A stretch of DNA of 64,000 bases from positions 24,251 through 88,250 of the forward strand of contig DVOU01000028.1 in assembly GCA_018713365.1 (NCBI GenBank). The letters run 5' to 3'. This document shows, piece after piece, positions 25,633-35,421 of the stretch. Every line of letters starts with the position of its first letter. The first letter of the stretch is position 1. Under the pieces are notes generated by a model. The model did no database searches, was not told the DNA's origin, and saw nothing but the letters and a program-made list of their open reading frames with translations. This DNA is from Pullichristensenella excrementipullorum. GTDB taxonomy: Bacteria; Bacillota; Clostridia; Christensenellales; Aristaeellaceae. The translations under genes were made by a program, and so were the position numbers.

Positions 25633-25684
25633 AAAAAGCGCCGGGAACGCTCCCCGTTGGGGGATGCCGTTCCCGGCGCTTTTG
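25633..25684 (+). terminator. Terminator of the thi operon
   Basis: AAAAGCGCCGGGAAC with GTTCCCGGCGCTTTT, 15 bp, around a 20-base loop. The A- and T-rich ends would let it work on both strands, covering the converging coiled-coil gene. Confidence 0.9.
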
Positions 25685-25729
25685 CAACGCTATGACAGCC
25701 TGTGGGCCTTGTCAACATGCCAAAAGCGC

Positions 25730-26419
25730 TCACAGCCGCCGCTTCATCTGCGCGATCTCGTAGCAGTTGGTGATGGTGGCGGCCTCGGCGCTCTCCAGCC
25801 GCTCGCGCGCGCCTGTCATGGCCGCGTCGAGCTTCTGCGCCGCCGCGAGCGTTTCCAGCGCCGCCCCGCGCGTCTCGCCCATGGCCGCGTCCAGCGCGCA
25901 AAGCCGCGTTTCCAGCGCCGCAAAGCGGCTGTCCGCGCCGCGCAACTGCCCGTCGAGCTGTTCGACCGAGGCGCTTATGGCCTGCAACGCCTCGCTTACG
26001 CGCGCCGCGTCCGCGCCGAGCGCTTCCAACGCCGCGTTCGCGCGCATCACATCCGCGCCGGTGGTCTTGAGCTGTTCGCCGCGCTTGGTCGCCTCTCCGC
26101 CCAGTTCGCTCAGGCGTCCGTTCGCCGCCAGCATGGCCGCTTCCAGCCGTTCAAGCCGGTCGCCGAGCGCTTCCAACAGTTCGCCGCCCTGCGTCAGCCG
26201 CCCGTCCAGCAGGGCCAGATGAGCCTCCAACTGCTCAAAGCGCGCCTCCAGCGCCGCCTGCGCGGTGGGGCGCTCTTCCGGCCGTTGCGCGCGCGCTTCC
26301 AGCGCGTTCACGCGCGTCTCCACCTGCCCGAGCTTTTTGTCCACGGCGTCCAGCCGCGCTTCCACGGCGGCCTTCAGGGAGCGTATCTCCGTCAGAATGA
26401 GCTTCACGCCTTCGCTCAT
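25730..26419 (-). CDS. Coiled-coil protein of unknown function
   Basis: 229 residues, no signal peptide or membrane segment. Heptad-like helical repeats run nearly the whole length (RLDAVDKKLGQVETRVNALE is typical), with alanine- and leucine-rich a/d positions, broken at about 45-50 by RPEERP. Cysteines are rare. It looks like a long soluble rod or scaffold. Neighbours (TatD hydrolase, HMCES) give no clue. The ATG has a GGAGG site 6 bases upstream. I do not recognise a family. Confidence 0.65.
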   Translation of the reverse strand: MSEGVKLILTEIRSLKAAVEARLDAVDKKLGQVETRVNALEARAQRPEERPTAQAALEARFEQLEAHLALLDGRLTQGGELLEALGDRLERLEAAMLAANGRLSELGGEATKRGEQLKTTGADVMRANAALEALGADAARVSEALQAISASVEQLDGQLRGADSRFAALETRLCALDAAMGETRGAALETLAAAQKLDAAMTGARERLESAEAATITNCYEIAQMKRRL

Positions 26420-26458
26420 AAAGCACCTCCGGCTTTTGTATATCCTGCCGATATTGTA

Positions 26459-27025
26459 TCATAGACGCGCGCCCGGGTCAAGCGCGCAGACGTCCGTCGC
26501 CGCCGCGCGCAAAAGCTCCGGCAGCGTTTTTTTCGCCTCCAGCCAGGCGCGGCGCAGCTCGCCGGAAAACAGCACCGGCATGCGCGGATGCACGCGCGCC
26601 GCCTCCGCCGTCGCCTCGCGGGTGAGGATGACAAAGCGCTTCTCCCCGTCCGCCCCGCGCCGCCACAGCCCGGCCATGTACACCGCGCCGCCCGGCCGGG
26701 TGAAGGCAAAGCGCTGATGGCCCGCCTCTTTGCCGCTCCACTCGTAGTAGCCGCTCGCGGGGAGCAGGCAGCGCCCCGCGCCGCGAAACAGGGGCTTTTC
26801 CTCCGCCGTCTCGCTGCGGGCATTGATGATGAGCCGCCCGCCGCCGCCCGGCGCAAAGCCCCAGCGCATCGCCTGTATGCGCCCGTCCGCCAGCGCCGGG
26901 GCGCGGTCGCCGGGGAAAATGTCGCCGCTCAATTTGGCGTCCTCGCCCCGCTCCCGCAGCGTTTGCAGAATGCGCGCAAAGGCCGCGTCCCAGGTGTCGT
27001 GGCCGAGAAAGTATCGCCCGCACAT
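26459..27025 (-). CDS. HMCES/YedK-type DNA-protein crosslink protein (SRAP)
   Basis: 188 residues of the SOS-response-associated peptidase family, which caps abasic sites in single-stranded DNA through Cys2. MCGRYF starts the protein so the cysteine is N-terminal after Met removal; MRWGFAP, INARSET and RCLLPASGYYEW carry the conserved Asn, Arg and Glu, and HPRMPVLF the late histidine. A start 18 codons upstream is ruled out because Cys2 must be N-terminal and AAAGGAGG precedes this ATG. The promoter (TTTACG-17-TATGAT) lies near 27045-27075; no LexA box is evident. Confidence 0.92.
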   Translation of the reverse strand: MCGRYFLGHDTWDAAFARILQTLRERGEDAKLSGDIFPGDRAPALADGRIQAMRWGFAPGGGGRLIINARSETAEEKPLFRGAGRCLLPASGYYEWSGKEAGHQRFAFTRPGGAVYMAGLWRRGADGEKRFVILTREATAEAARVHPRMPVLFSGELRRAWLEAKKTLPELLRAAATDVCALDPGARL

Positions 27026-27078
27026 GCGCGTCCCCTCCTTTGCCCTTATCATACCATGTTTCCGGGGGCGCGTAAACA

Positions 27079-27103
27079 TTAGTTAAGACTAACGTTAAGT
27101 TAA
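27079..27103. promoter_or_regulatory. AT-rich operator-like repeat
   Basis: GTTAAG occurs twice, 12 bp apart (27082 and 27094), inside an imperfect dyad that begins TTAGTTAA and ends TTAAGTTAA. It lies just upstream of the HMCES -35 and 125 bp from the malate dehydrogenase promoter. It resembles a transcription-factor site, possibly a relaxed Rex box, but the identity is unknown. The remainder of 27104-27228 holds no gene. Confidence 0.4.
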
Positions 27104-27228
27104 AATATAGACACGCCATATATATCTCCATATACCCAAATGCGGAAAAATTATATACCGCAGGCCGTCCGGGGCGGCTTTGCGCCCAAACTGCGAAAAA
27201 TCCCCTGCCTATTTTACGGATTTTCCCC

Positions 27229-27258
27229 TTGACCACAAATGAAACTTTGAAATATAAT
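27229..27258 (+). promoter_or_regulatory. Promoter of the mdh-fum-hdr-flx-frd operon
   Basis: TTGACC (27229-27234), 18 bp, TATAAT (27253-27258). A leader of about 115 bases follows before the ATG at 27383. Confidence 0.72.
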
Positions 27259-27382
27259 ATACATATAGGCATGTCTGCATGCCAGATCGCCATCTTCCCT
27301 GATCGGCGGTTTCCTACTATGATAAATAGCGGGGAACAACACACTTCATTTTGGGCTACGGGCTCAGAGAAAGGAAGCTGCT

Positions 27383-28333
27383 ATGAAGACCAAGATCACC
27401 GTCATCGGAGCGGGCAACGTCGGCTCCACCATCGCTTTCATGATGTCTGTCCAGCACACGGCGGACGAGGTCGTTATCGTCGACATCAATCAGGAGAAGG
27501 CTATGGGCGAGGCCATGGACATCCGTCAGGGCACGCCTCTGACCGCGCAGCCTGTGTCCGTCTACGCCGGCACCTACGAGAGCGCCGCCGGTTCGAACAT
27601 CGTCATCATCACCTCCGGCATTCCGCGCAAGCCCGGTCAGACCCGCATGGACCTTGCCCAGACCAACGTCAACGTCATCAAGGACATCGCCCCGCAGATC
27701 ACCAAGTACTGCCCGGACGCCACCTATATCATCGTTTCCAACCCGGTGGACATCCTCACCTACGTGTTCCACAAGGTGACGAACATCCCGCATGAGCGCA
27801 TCATCGGCTCCGGCACGCTTCTGGACACCGCCCGCCTGCGCGCCCGCCTGGCCGAGTACCTGAACGTCAGCGAAAAGAACGTCCACGCCTACGTGTTCGG
27901 CGAGCATGGCGAGACTTCGTTCATCCCCTGGTCCATCGCCCAGGTCAGCACCATCAAACTGCTTGAGTATAAGGACCTCATCAAGCTGCGCACCGGCATC
28001 CTCACCGACCTCGACTATGACGAGATCGAAAACTACATGCGCGCTTCCGGCGCCAAGATCATCAAGCGCAAGGGCGCGACCTATTACGCCATCGCCATGT
28101 CGGTCTGCGGCATTTGCGATTGCCTGTTCGGCTCCGTCAACGCCGTGGCCACCGTCTCCTCGATGCTCAACGGCGAATACGGCATCGACGACGTCTGCCT
28201 GAGCCTGCCCATCCTCATCAGCGACGGCGAGATCCGCGGCCGCATCCTCCCGCGCCTGACCGACGCCGAGATGGAGAAGCTGCACGCCAGCGCCAACGCC
28301 CTGAAGAACGTCATCAATACGCTGACCATCTAA
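27383..28333 (+). CDS. LDH-fold 2-hydroxyacid dehydrogenase, probable malate dehydrogenase
   Basis: 316 residues. The backbone is lactate-dehydrogenase-like: GAGNVGSTIAF for NAD, SGTLLDTAR, and the catalytic histidine in GEHGETSF. The substrate-specificity loop however reads SGIPRKPGQTR: Arg82 stands where LDH has Gln102 (NQKPGETR), and arginine there is the malate dehydrogenase residue; Arg88, Asn120, Arg151 and His175 complete the site. The next gene is fumarase and a fumarate reductase ends the operon, so malate dehydrogenase activity (oxaloacetate to malate) fits best. Automated annotation would probably say L-lactate dehydrogenase. Activity needs testing; dual specificity is possible. 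Confidence 0.8.
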   Translation: MKTKITVIGAGNVGSTIAFMMSVQHTADEVVIVDINQEKAMGEAMDIRQGTPLTAQPVSVYAGTYESAAGSNIVIITSGIPRKPGQTRMDLAQTNVNVIKDIAPQITKYCPDATYIIVSNPVDILTYVFHKVTNIPHERIIGSGTLLDTARLRARLAEYLNVSEKNVHAYVFGEHGETSFIPWSIAQVSTIKLLEYKDLIKLRTGILTDLDYDEIENYMRASGAKIIKRKGATYYAIAMSVCGICDCLFGSVNAVATVSSMLNGEYGIDDVCLSLPILISDGEIRGRILPRLTDAEMEKLHASANALKNVINTLTI

Positions 28334-28427
28334 AGCAAACAGCGCGATCGGCGGAGCCCACCGGCCCCGCCGGTCTTTCCGCGTTTTTCTGAACGCACGA
28401 TTTCACCCGACGGAAGGAGCCACGAGC

Positions 28428-29798
<1,371 letters not shown>

Positions 29799-29915
29799 CG
29801 CAGGCTCGCCTGCGCTGAACGATGGCCCCGGCGGGCGCCCTTGTCCGCCGAGGCCATGGCACCCTTCGCCGGCCCATGGCCGCGCGAGAAAAACCACGCA
29901 AAAGGAGCATGCCCA

Positions 29916-30710
29916 ATGCGCTATTCTTACTACCCCGGATGCACGCTCAAGACCCGGGCCAAGGAGCTGGACAGGTATGCCCGCCTGTCCGCCGCCGCTC
30001 TGGGCGCGGAGCTTGAGGAGTTGCCGGAATGGCAGTGCTGCGGCGCGGTGTATCCCATGGCAAAGGATGAGATCGCCACGCGCCTGTCCGCCGTGCGCGC
30101 CCTGATGAGCGCCCGCGACCTTGGCACGACGCTCGTCACCGTTTGCTCGGCCTGCCACAACGTCCTCAAGCGCGCCAACGAGGATCTCAAGGCGGATGAG
30201 AATTTCCGCACCAAGGTCAACAACTACGTCGCCCCCGAAGTCCCTTACGCGGGGGAAGCGAAGGTCATCCACTATCTGGAGATGCTGCGCGACGAGATCG
30301 GCTTCGACGCCGTCAAGGAAAAGGTCGTCAATTCCTTCAAGGGCAAGAAGATCGCCGCCTACTACGGCTGTCTGCTTCTGCGCCCCGGCAAGGTCATGGC
30401 CTTTGACGACCCGGAGAACCCCCGCGTCATCGAGGATTTCATCGCCTCCATCGGCGCCACCCCCGTCCTCTACGGCCAGCGCAACGAGTGCTGCGGCGCC
30501 TACGTGACGCTGGAGGACAAGCCGCAGGCGCAAAAGAGCGCCAAGCGCATCCTCGATTCCGCCAAGGCCGCGGGCGCGGAGATGATCGTCACCGCCTGCC
30601 CGCTGTGCATGTACAACCTCACGGCCAACGCGCCCGAGGGCGCGGTGCCGGTCAAGTACTTCACCGAGCTTCTCGCCGAGGCTCTGGGCGTAAAGGAGGT
30701 CCAGGCATGA
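29916..30710 (+). CDS. hdrB: Heterodisulfide reductase subunit B-like protein
   Basis: 264 residues with two complete CCG domains. Cysteines are at 9, 41, 42, 77 and 80 in the first and 152, 192, 193, 228 and 231 in the second, so both non-cubane iron-sulfur cluster sites are intact as in catalytic HdrB. In methanogens this subunit reduces CoM-S-S-CoB, which Firmicutes lack; here it may pass electrons to the fumarate reductase or act on another disulfide. In the methanogen thiol:fumarate reductase the FrdB-like subunit carries a fused CCG domain, which makes the link to FrdB plausible. ATGA overlap with hdrC. AAAGGAG lies upstream. Confidence 0.88.
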   Translation: MRYSYYPGCTLKTRAKELDRYARLSAAALGAELEELPEWQCCGAVYPMAKDEIATRLSAVRALMSARDLGTTLVTVCSACHNVLKRANEDLKADENFRTKVNNYVAPEVPYAGEAKVIHYLEMLRDEIGFDAVKEKVVNSFKGKKIAAYYGCLLLRPGKVMAFDDPENPRVIEDFIASIGATPVLYGQRNECCGAYVTLEDKPQAQKSAKRILDSAKAAGAEMIVTACPLCMYNLTANAPEGAVPVKYFTELLAEALGVKEVQA

Positions 30711-31096
30711 GCGGACATACGAATCTGAAAGACACCGTGCTGGAGATCAGCGGCGTCAATCCCCGCAAGTGCATGCAGTGCGGCAAGTGCTCGGGAACCT
30801 GCCCGGCTTACGGCGAGATGGAGTACCATCCGCATCAGTTCGTCACCATGGTCGATCGCGGCCAGATCGAAAAGCTGATGGCCTCGCCCTCTTTGTACCG
30901 CTGCCTTGCCTGTATGGCGTGTCTGGAGCGATGCCCGCGCGGCGTTGAGCCGGCCAAACTGGTCGAGGCCGTGCGCCTGCTCGTCATCCGCCAGCAGGGA
31001 CAAAACCACATGACCGGCGACGACATCCCGGCAAAGCTCGATCCCGAGCTTCCCCAGCAGGCGATCGTCGCGGCCCTGCGCAAGTACGGCAAATAG
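30707..31096 (+). CDS. hdrC: Heterodisulfide reductase subunit C-like ferredoxin
   Basis: 129 residues with two [4Fe-4S] motifs: Cys22-25-28-32 (CMQCGKCSGTCP) and Cys66-69-72-76 (CLACMACLERCP). HdrC conducts electrons between HdrA and HdrB. The start overlaps the hdrB stop as ATGA. Gene order hdrB-hdrC-hdrA-mvhD is that of soluble Hdr complexes. Confidence 0.9.
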   Translation: MSGHTNLKDTVLEISGVNPRKCMQCGKCSGTCPAYGEMEYHPHQFVTMVDRGQIEKLMASPSLYRCLACMACLERCPRGVEPAKLVEAVRLLVIRQQGQNHMTGDDIPAKLDPELPQQAIVAALRKYGK

Positions 31097-31111
31097 AGGA
31101 GAGATACGACT

Positions 31112-33109
31112 ATGCAGAAAATCGGCGTCTTTGTTTGCTGGTGCGGAAGCAACATCGCGGGCACGGTGGACGTGCATGCGGTTGCCGAGGCCATGAAGAA
31201 CGTTCCGGGCGTCGTCTACGCCACGGATTATCAGTATATGTGTTCCGAGGTCGGCCAGCAGAAGATCCGCGATGCCATCGCGGAATACGGCCTGACCGGC
31301 GTCGTGGTATGCTCCTGCTCGCCGCGCATGCACGAGGCCACCTTCCGCAAGACCGCGGAAAAGGCCGGGCTCAACCCCTACATGGTGGAGATCGCCAACA
31401 TCCGCGAGCAGTGTTCCTGGATCCACAAGGATAAGGAAGTCGGCACCGAGAAGGCCATCACCCTTGCCAAGGCCGCGGTGGCCAAGGTGCTGAAAAACGC
31501 GCCGCTCACCGCCGGCACCAGCCCCGTCATCAAGCGCGCGCTGGTCATCGGCGGCGGCATCGCCGGCATCCAGACCGCGCTGGACATCGCCGACGCGGGC
31601 TTCGAGGTGGACATCGTGGAAAAATCGCCCACCATCGGCGGCCGCATGGCGCAACTGGACAAGACCTTCCCGACTTTGGACTGCGCGGCCTGCATCCTCA
31701 CCCCGAAGATGGTGGACGCCGCCCAGAGCGAGAAGATCGACATCATCTCCTACGCCGAGGTCGAAAAGGTCTCCGGCTTCGTGGGCAACTTCACCGTCAC
31801 CATCCGCAAAAAGGCGCGCTATGTGGACACCACCAAGTGTACCGGCTGCGGCGCGTGCATGGAGAAATGCCCCTCCCGCAAGGGCAAGAACGAGTTCAAC
31901 ATGGGCCTGAACACGCGCACGGCCATCTATATCCCGTTCGCACAGGCCATCCCCAACGTCGCCTGCATCGATCCCGAGCAGTGCATCAAGCTCAGGACCG
32001 GCAAGTGCGGCCTGTGCGAAAAGGTCTGCACCGCGGGCGCCATCGACTACAAGCAGCAGGATGAGGTCATCGAGCGCCAGTACGGCGCCATCGTCGCCGC
32101 CACGGGCTTCAAGCCCATCGACCTTGACGGCTTTGATGAGTACGGCTACAACACCTGCAAGGACGTCGTCACCTCTCTGGAGTTCGAGCGCATCATGAAC
32201 GCCGCCGGCCCCACCAAGGGCCAGCTTGTGCGCCCCTCCGACGGCGAGCATCCGCATGAGATCGTCTTTATCCAGTGCGTCGGCTCCCGCTGCTCGGACG
32301 ACGCTGGCAAGGGCAAGCCCTACTGCTCGAAGATCTGCTGCATGTACACCGCCAAGCACGCCATGCTCGTGCGCGACAAGTACCCGGATGTCAACGTCCA
32401 CATTTTCTACATCGACGTGCGCACCCCCGGCAAGAACTTCGACGAGTTCTACCGCCGCGCGGTGGAGCAGTACGGCGTGGAGTACATCAAGGGCATGGTC
32501 GGCAAGGTCTGGGAGCAGGACGGCAAATTGATGGTGCAGGGCAGCGACCTGATCAACAACGAGCAGCGCCTCATCGCCGCCGACATGGTGGTGCTGGCCG
32601 CGGCCATCGAGCCCAACCCCGGCGCGCGCGATCTGGCGACGATGCTGACCGCCTCCATGGACACCAATGATTTCTTCACCGAGGCGCATCCCAAGCTCCG
32701 CCCCGTGGAGAGCCCGACCGCCGGCGTGTTCCTCTCCGGCGTCTGCCAGGGCCCCAAGGACATTCCGGAAACCGTGGCCCAGGCGGGCGCGGCGGCCTCG
32801 AAGGTCATCGGCCTTCTGGCCAAGGATCATCTGGTCACCAACCCCTGCGTGGCCCATTCCAACGAGCTTCTGTGCAACGGCTGCTCGCAGTGCGAGAAGG
32901 TCTGCCCCTACGGCGCCATCACCTACGTGGACAAGGAAGTCCGCGGCCCCGGCGTGCGTGAGGTTCGCCGCATCGCCCAGGTCAACGAGGCCGTCTGCCA
33001 GGGCTGCGGCGCCTGCACCGTGACCTGCCCGTCCGGCGCGATGGACCTCAAGGGCTTCGCCAACCGACAGATCATTGCGGAGGTGGACGCGATATGCAAA
33101 GCACAGTAA
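31112..33109 (+). CDS. hdrA: Heterodisulfide reductase subunit A-like flavoprotein
   Basis: 665 residues. An N-terminal cysteine-rich domain (VFVCWCGSNIAG, VVCSCSPRMHE) is followed by the FAD-binding ALVIGGGIAGIQTALD at about 145-160, an inserted ferredoxin-like region (CTGCGACMEKCP, CGLCEKVC), the IQCVGSRC cysteine cluster, and two C-terminal [4Fe-4S] motifs (CNGCSQCEKVCP and CQGCGACTVTCP). HdrA carries the bifurcating FAD in methanogen and Flx-Hdr complexes. No in-frame TGA suggests selenocysteine. It overlaps the mvhD gene by 16 bases. Confidence 0.93.
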   Translation: MQKIGVFVCWCGSNIAGTVDVHAVAEAMKNVPGVVYATDYQYMCSEVGQQKIRDAIAEYGLTGVVVCSCSPRMHEATFRKTAEKAGLNPYMVEIANIREQCSWIHKDKEVGTEKAITLAKAAVAKVLKNAPLTAGTSPVIKRALVIGGGIAGIQTALDIADAGFEVDIVEKSPTIGGRMAQLDKTFPTLDCAACILTPKMVDAAQSEKIDIISYAEVEKVSGFVGNFTVTIRKKARYVDTTKCTGCGACMEKCPSRKGKNEFNMGLNTRTAIYIPFAQAIPNVACIDPEQCIKLRTGKCGLCEKVCTAGAIDYKQQDEVIERQYGAIVAATGFKPIDLDGFDEYGYNTCKDVVTSLEFERIMNAAGPTKGQLVRPSDGEHPHEIVFIQCVGSRCSDDAGKGKPYCSKICCMYTAKHAMLVRDKYPDVNVHIFYIDVRTPGKNFDEFYRRAVEQYGVEYIKGMVGKVWEQDGKLMVQGSDLINNEQRLIAADMVVLAAAIEPNPGARDLATMLTASMDTNDFFTEAHPKLRPVESPTAGVFLSGVCQGPKDIPETVAQAGAAASKVIGLLAKDHLVTNPCVAHSNELLCNGCSQCEKVCPYGAITYVDKEVRGPGVREVRRIAQVNEAVCQGCGACTVTCPSGAMDLKGFANRQIIAEVDAICKAQ

Positions 33110-33534
33110 AGGAGTTCAAGCCCCTCATCGTGGCCTTCTGCTGCAACTGGTGCAGCTATGCGGGCGCTGATCTGGCCGGCTCCAGCCGCCTGAGCTATCC
33201 CGCGGATGTGAAGATCATCCGCGTGCCCTGCTCCTGCCGCGTGAATCCGTTGTTCATCCTGCGCGCCTTCCAGCGCGGGGCCGACGGCGTGATCCTCTGC
33301 GGCTGCCATCCGGGCGACTGCCACTATACCAGCGGCAACTACTATGCCCGCCGCCGCATGACGCTTCTGTTCAGCATGCTGGACTATCTGGGCGTCGACC
33401 GCCGCCGCGTGCGCGTGGAGTGGGTCTCCGCCGCCGAGGGCGCGCGCTTCGCCAGCGTCATGAACGACTTCGCCGCCACCATCCACGAGCTGGGTGAGAA
33501 TGTGAAGCTGGAGGATCTGAGATGCAAGCAGTAG
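33094..33534 (+). CDS. MvhD/FlxD-type [2Fe-2S] subunit
   Basis: 146 residues. FCCNWCSYAGAD, RVPCSCRVNP and LCGCHPGDCHY hold the conserved cysteines of the FlpD/MvhD family, which joins an electron-donating module to HdrA. No hydrogenase (MvhAG) genes are in the operon; Flx genes follow, so NADH, not H2, is the probable donor. Overlaps hdrA by 16 and the next gene by 13 bases, indicating tight coupling. Confidence 0.9.
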   Translation: MQSTVKEFKPLIVAFCCNWCSYAGADLAGSSRLSYPADVKIIRVPCSCRVNPLFILRAFQRGADGVILCGCHPGDCHYTSGNYYARRRMTLLFSMLDYLGVDRRRVRVEWVSAAEGARFASVMNDFAATIHELGENVKLEDLRCKQ

Positions 33535-34394
33535 CTGAAAAAGTCATCGCGCGCGCAAAAGAGCTCCTCGCCTCCGGCGAAGTGCAGCGCGTTCTGGGCT
33601 GGGAAAAGGGCGAGTTCGATTACGAGCGCACCCCCGCCCTGTTTGAACAAGGCAACATCGACAAATTGGTCTACGACAAATTCTGCGCGGCCAACCTCTC
33701 CAAGAAACTGGTCGAGGTTTCCAAGCTGGAGGGCAAGACGCTGGCGCTGATCAAGCCCTGCGATTCTCTGAGCCTCAACCAGCTCCTCTGCGAGCACCGC
33801 GTCAAGCGCGAGAACATCTACGTGCTGGGCGTGGGCTGCAAGGGAATGGAGGGCAAGGACGGCCTGTGCATGAAGTGCGAGTTCTGCAAGGGCAAGACCT
33901 TTGCCATCTCTGATGAAGTCATCGACGACGAATCCTGCCGCGAGGTGCCCCAAAGCGACCGCTTCGCCGCTGTGCGCGAACTGGAGGAAAAGACCCCCGA
34001 GGAGCGCTACGCCTTTTGGCGCAGCGAGCTTTCCAAGTGCATCCGCTGCAACGCCTGCCGCAACGTCTGCCCGGCCTGCACGTGCATCAAGTGCGTGTTT
34101 GACAACCCGGATTCCGGCGTCGCCGCCAAGGCCAACGTCGATACCTTCGAGGAGAACCAGTTCCACATCATCCGCGCCTTCCACGTGGCCGGCCGCTGCA
34201 CGGACTGCGGCGAGTGTTCGCGCGTGTGCCCGCAGGGCATCCCGCTGCACCTTTTGAACCGCAAGTTCATCAAGGACATGGACACGCTCTATGGCGACTA
34301 TCAGGCCGGCGAGGACGCCGAGGCGCGCCACCCGCTCATCAACTTCACCAAGGCCGACGCGGAGCCTTCCGTCGTCCTGAACAGGGGGGAATAG
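33522..34394 (+). CDS. Flx-type iron-sulfur subunit, first
   Basis: 290 residues. The N-terminal half resembles the FrhB/F420-hydrogenase beta-type domain (LALIKPCDSLSLNQLL, VLGVGCKGM, CMKCEFCKGK), and two ferredoxin motifs follow: Cys173-176-179-183 (CIRCNACRNVCP) and Cys226-229-232-236 (CTDCGECSRVCP). It corresponds to FlxB/FlxC-type subunits of Flx-Hdr clusters. It probably wires the NADH-oxidising FlxA to MvhD and HdrA. Exact Flx letter is uncertain. Confidence 0.75.
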   Translation: MQAVAEKVIARAKELLASGEVQRVLGWEKGEFDYERTPALFEQGNIDKLVYDKFCAANLSKKLVEVSKLEGKTLALIKPCDSLSLNQLLCEHRVKRENIYVLGVGCKGMEGKDGLCMKCEFCKGKTFAISDEVIDDESCREVPQSDRFAAVRELEEKTPEERYAFWRSELSKCIRCNACRNVCPACTCIKCVFDNPDSGVAAKANVDTFEENQFHIIRAFHVAGRCTDCGECSRVCPQGIPLHLLNRKFIKDMDTLYGDYQAGEDAEARHPLINFTKADAEPSVVLNRGE

Positions 34395-34395
34395 C

Positions 34396-35421
34396 ATGCT
34401 GAAGCTGAAAACTGCCAACGCGGACGCGCTGTACTCCCGCATCAGCGATTCCGCGAAGCTCTACCTGCCGGTGAAGCGCGCCGGTCAGGTCAACTACGAC
34501 CTCTGGGAAAGCGGCTGTGAAGTCACGCTTGGGGAAATGACCGTCAAGTCCCCCAAGGATTTGTTCTTCCCCCAGAGCGAGGATCTCATGGCGTTCCGCG
34601 TCTCGGGCAAGAGCATCGAGATCGAGAACCCCGAACTTCCCACCGAGCCGTTCGTGCTCTTCGGCGTGCGCGCCTGCGACGCCCGCAGCTTCGACGTGCT
34701 CGACCGCGTCTTCCTCTCCGACCCCGTGGACAGCTACTATGAGGCCCGCCGCAACTGCGGCACCGTGGTTTCCCTGGGCTGCCTCGAGCCTCTGCGCGAG
34801 ACCTGCTTCTGCTCCGTGTTCGGCATCGACCTTGCCGAGCCGGAAGGCGACGTGCAGGCCTGGGTGCTGGGCGACGAGATGTACTTGAATGCCAAGACCG
34901 AAAAGGGCGAAAAGCTGCTTTCCGCCGTCAAGGACCTCTGCGAGGAGACGGACGGCGCGCCGCTTGCCGCCGCCAAGGACGAGGCCCGCGCCAAGATGGC
35001 GAAAAACCCGCTTGCCGACCTCGACCTCACCGGCTTTGACGGCGAGCACATGATGGAGAAGTTCAACGCCCCCGAGTGGAAGGACCTCTATCAGGCCTGC
35101 CTGGGCTGCGGCACCTGCACGTTCGTCTGCCCCACCTGCCAGTGCTACGACATCCGCGATTTTGATACCGGGCACGGCATCCAGCGCTACCGCTGCTGGG
35201 ACAGCTGCATGTATTCCGACTTCACGATGATGGCTGCGGGCACCAACCGCAAGACGCAGATGGAGCGCTTCCGTCAGCGCTTCATGCACAAGCTGGTGTA
35301 CTTCCCCGCCAACAACGAGGGCATGTACTCCTGCGTCGGCTGCGGCCGCTGCGTCAGCAAGTGCCCGATGCACCTGCACATCGCCAAGGTGATCCGCACG
35401 CTGGGAGGGAAGAAACAATGA
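34396..35421 (+). CDS. Flx-type iron-sulfur subunit, second (AsrA/sulfhydrogenase beta-like)
   Basis: 341 residues. The first 210 residues form the Fer4-associated domain of the AsrA/HydB family (FVLFGVRACDARSFDVLDRV, then SLGCLEPLRETCFCSVFG), and the end has two [4Fe-4S] motifs (CLGCGTCTFVCP and CVGCGRCVSKCP). In sulfhydrogenases and sulfite reductases this subunit pairs with the FAD/NAD subunit, which is the next gene here (ATGA overlap). It should relay electrons from FlxA. It starts 1 base after the preceding stop. Confidence 0.8.
   Translation: MLKLKTANADALYSRISDSAKLYLPVKRAGQVNYDLWESGCEVTLGEMTVKSPKDLFFPQSEDLMAFRVSGKSIEIENPELPTEPFVLFGVRACDARSFDVLDRVFLSDPVDSYYEARRNCGTVVSLGCLEPLRETCFCSVFGIDLAEPEGDVQAWVLGDEMYLNAKTEKGEKLLSAVKDLCEETDGAPLAAAKDEARAKMAKNPLADLDLTGFDGEHMMEKFNAPEWKDLYQACLGCGTCTFVCPTCQCYDIRDFDTGHGIQRYRCWDSCMYSDFTMMAAGTNRKTQMERFRQRFMHKLVYFPANNEGMYSCVGCGRCVSKCPMHLHIAKVIRTLGGKKQ

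Noticed and set aside
27383..28333. Simple annotation as L-lactate dehydrogenase
   Set aside because: The specificity residue is arginine and the operon context is malate to succinate, so the plain LDH label is probably wrong.
30500..32857. 785-codon minus-strand frame opposite hdrA
   Set aside because: Mirror of a motif-rich coding gene; no ribosome site, no recognisable domain.
31112..33109. Selenocysteine in HdrA
   Set aside because: The gene runs without an internal TGA and all cluster cysteines are encoded as Cys.
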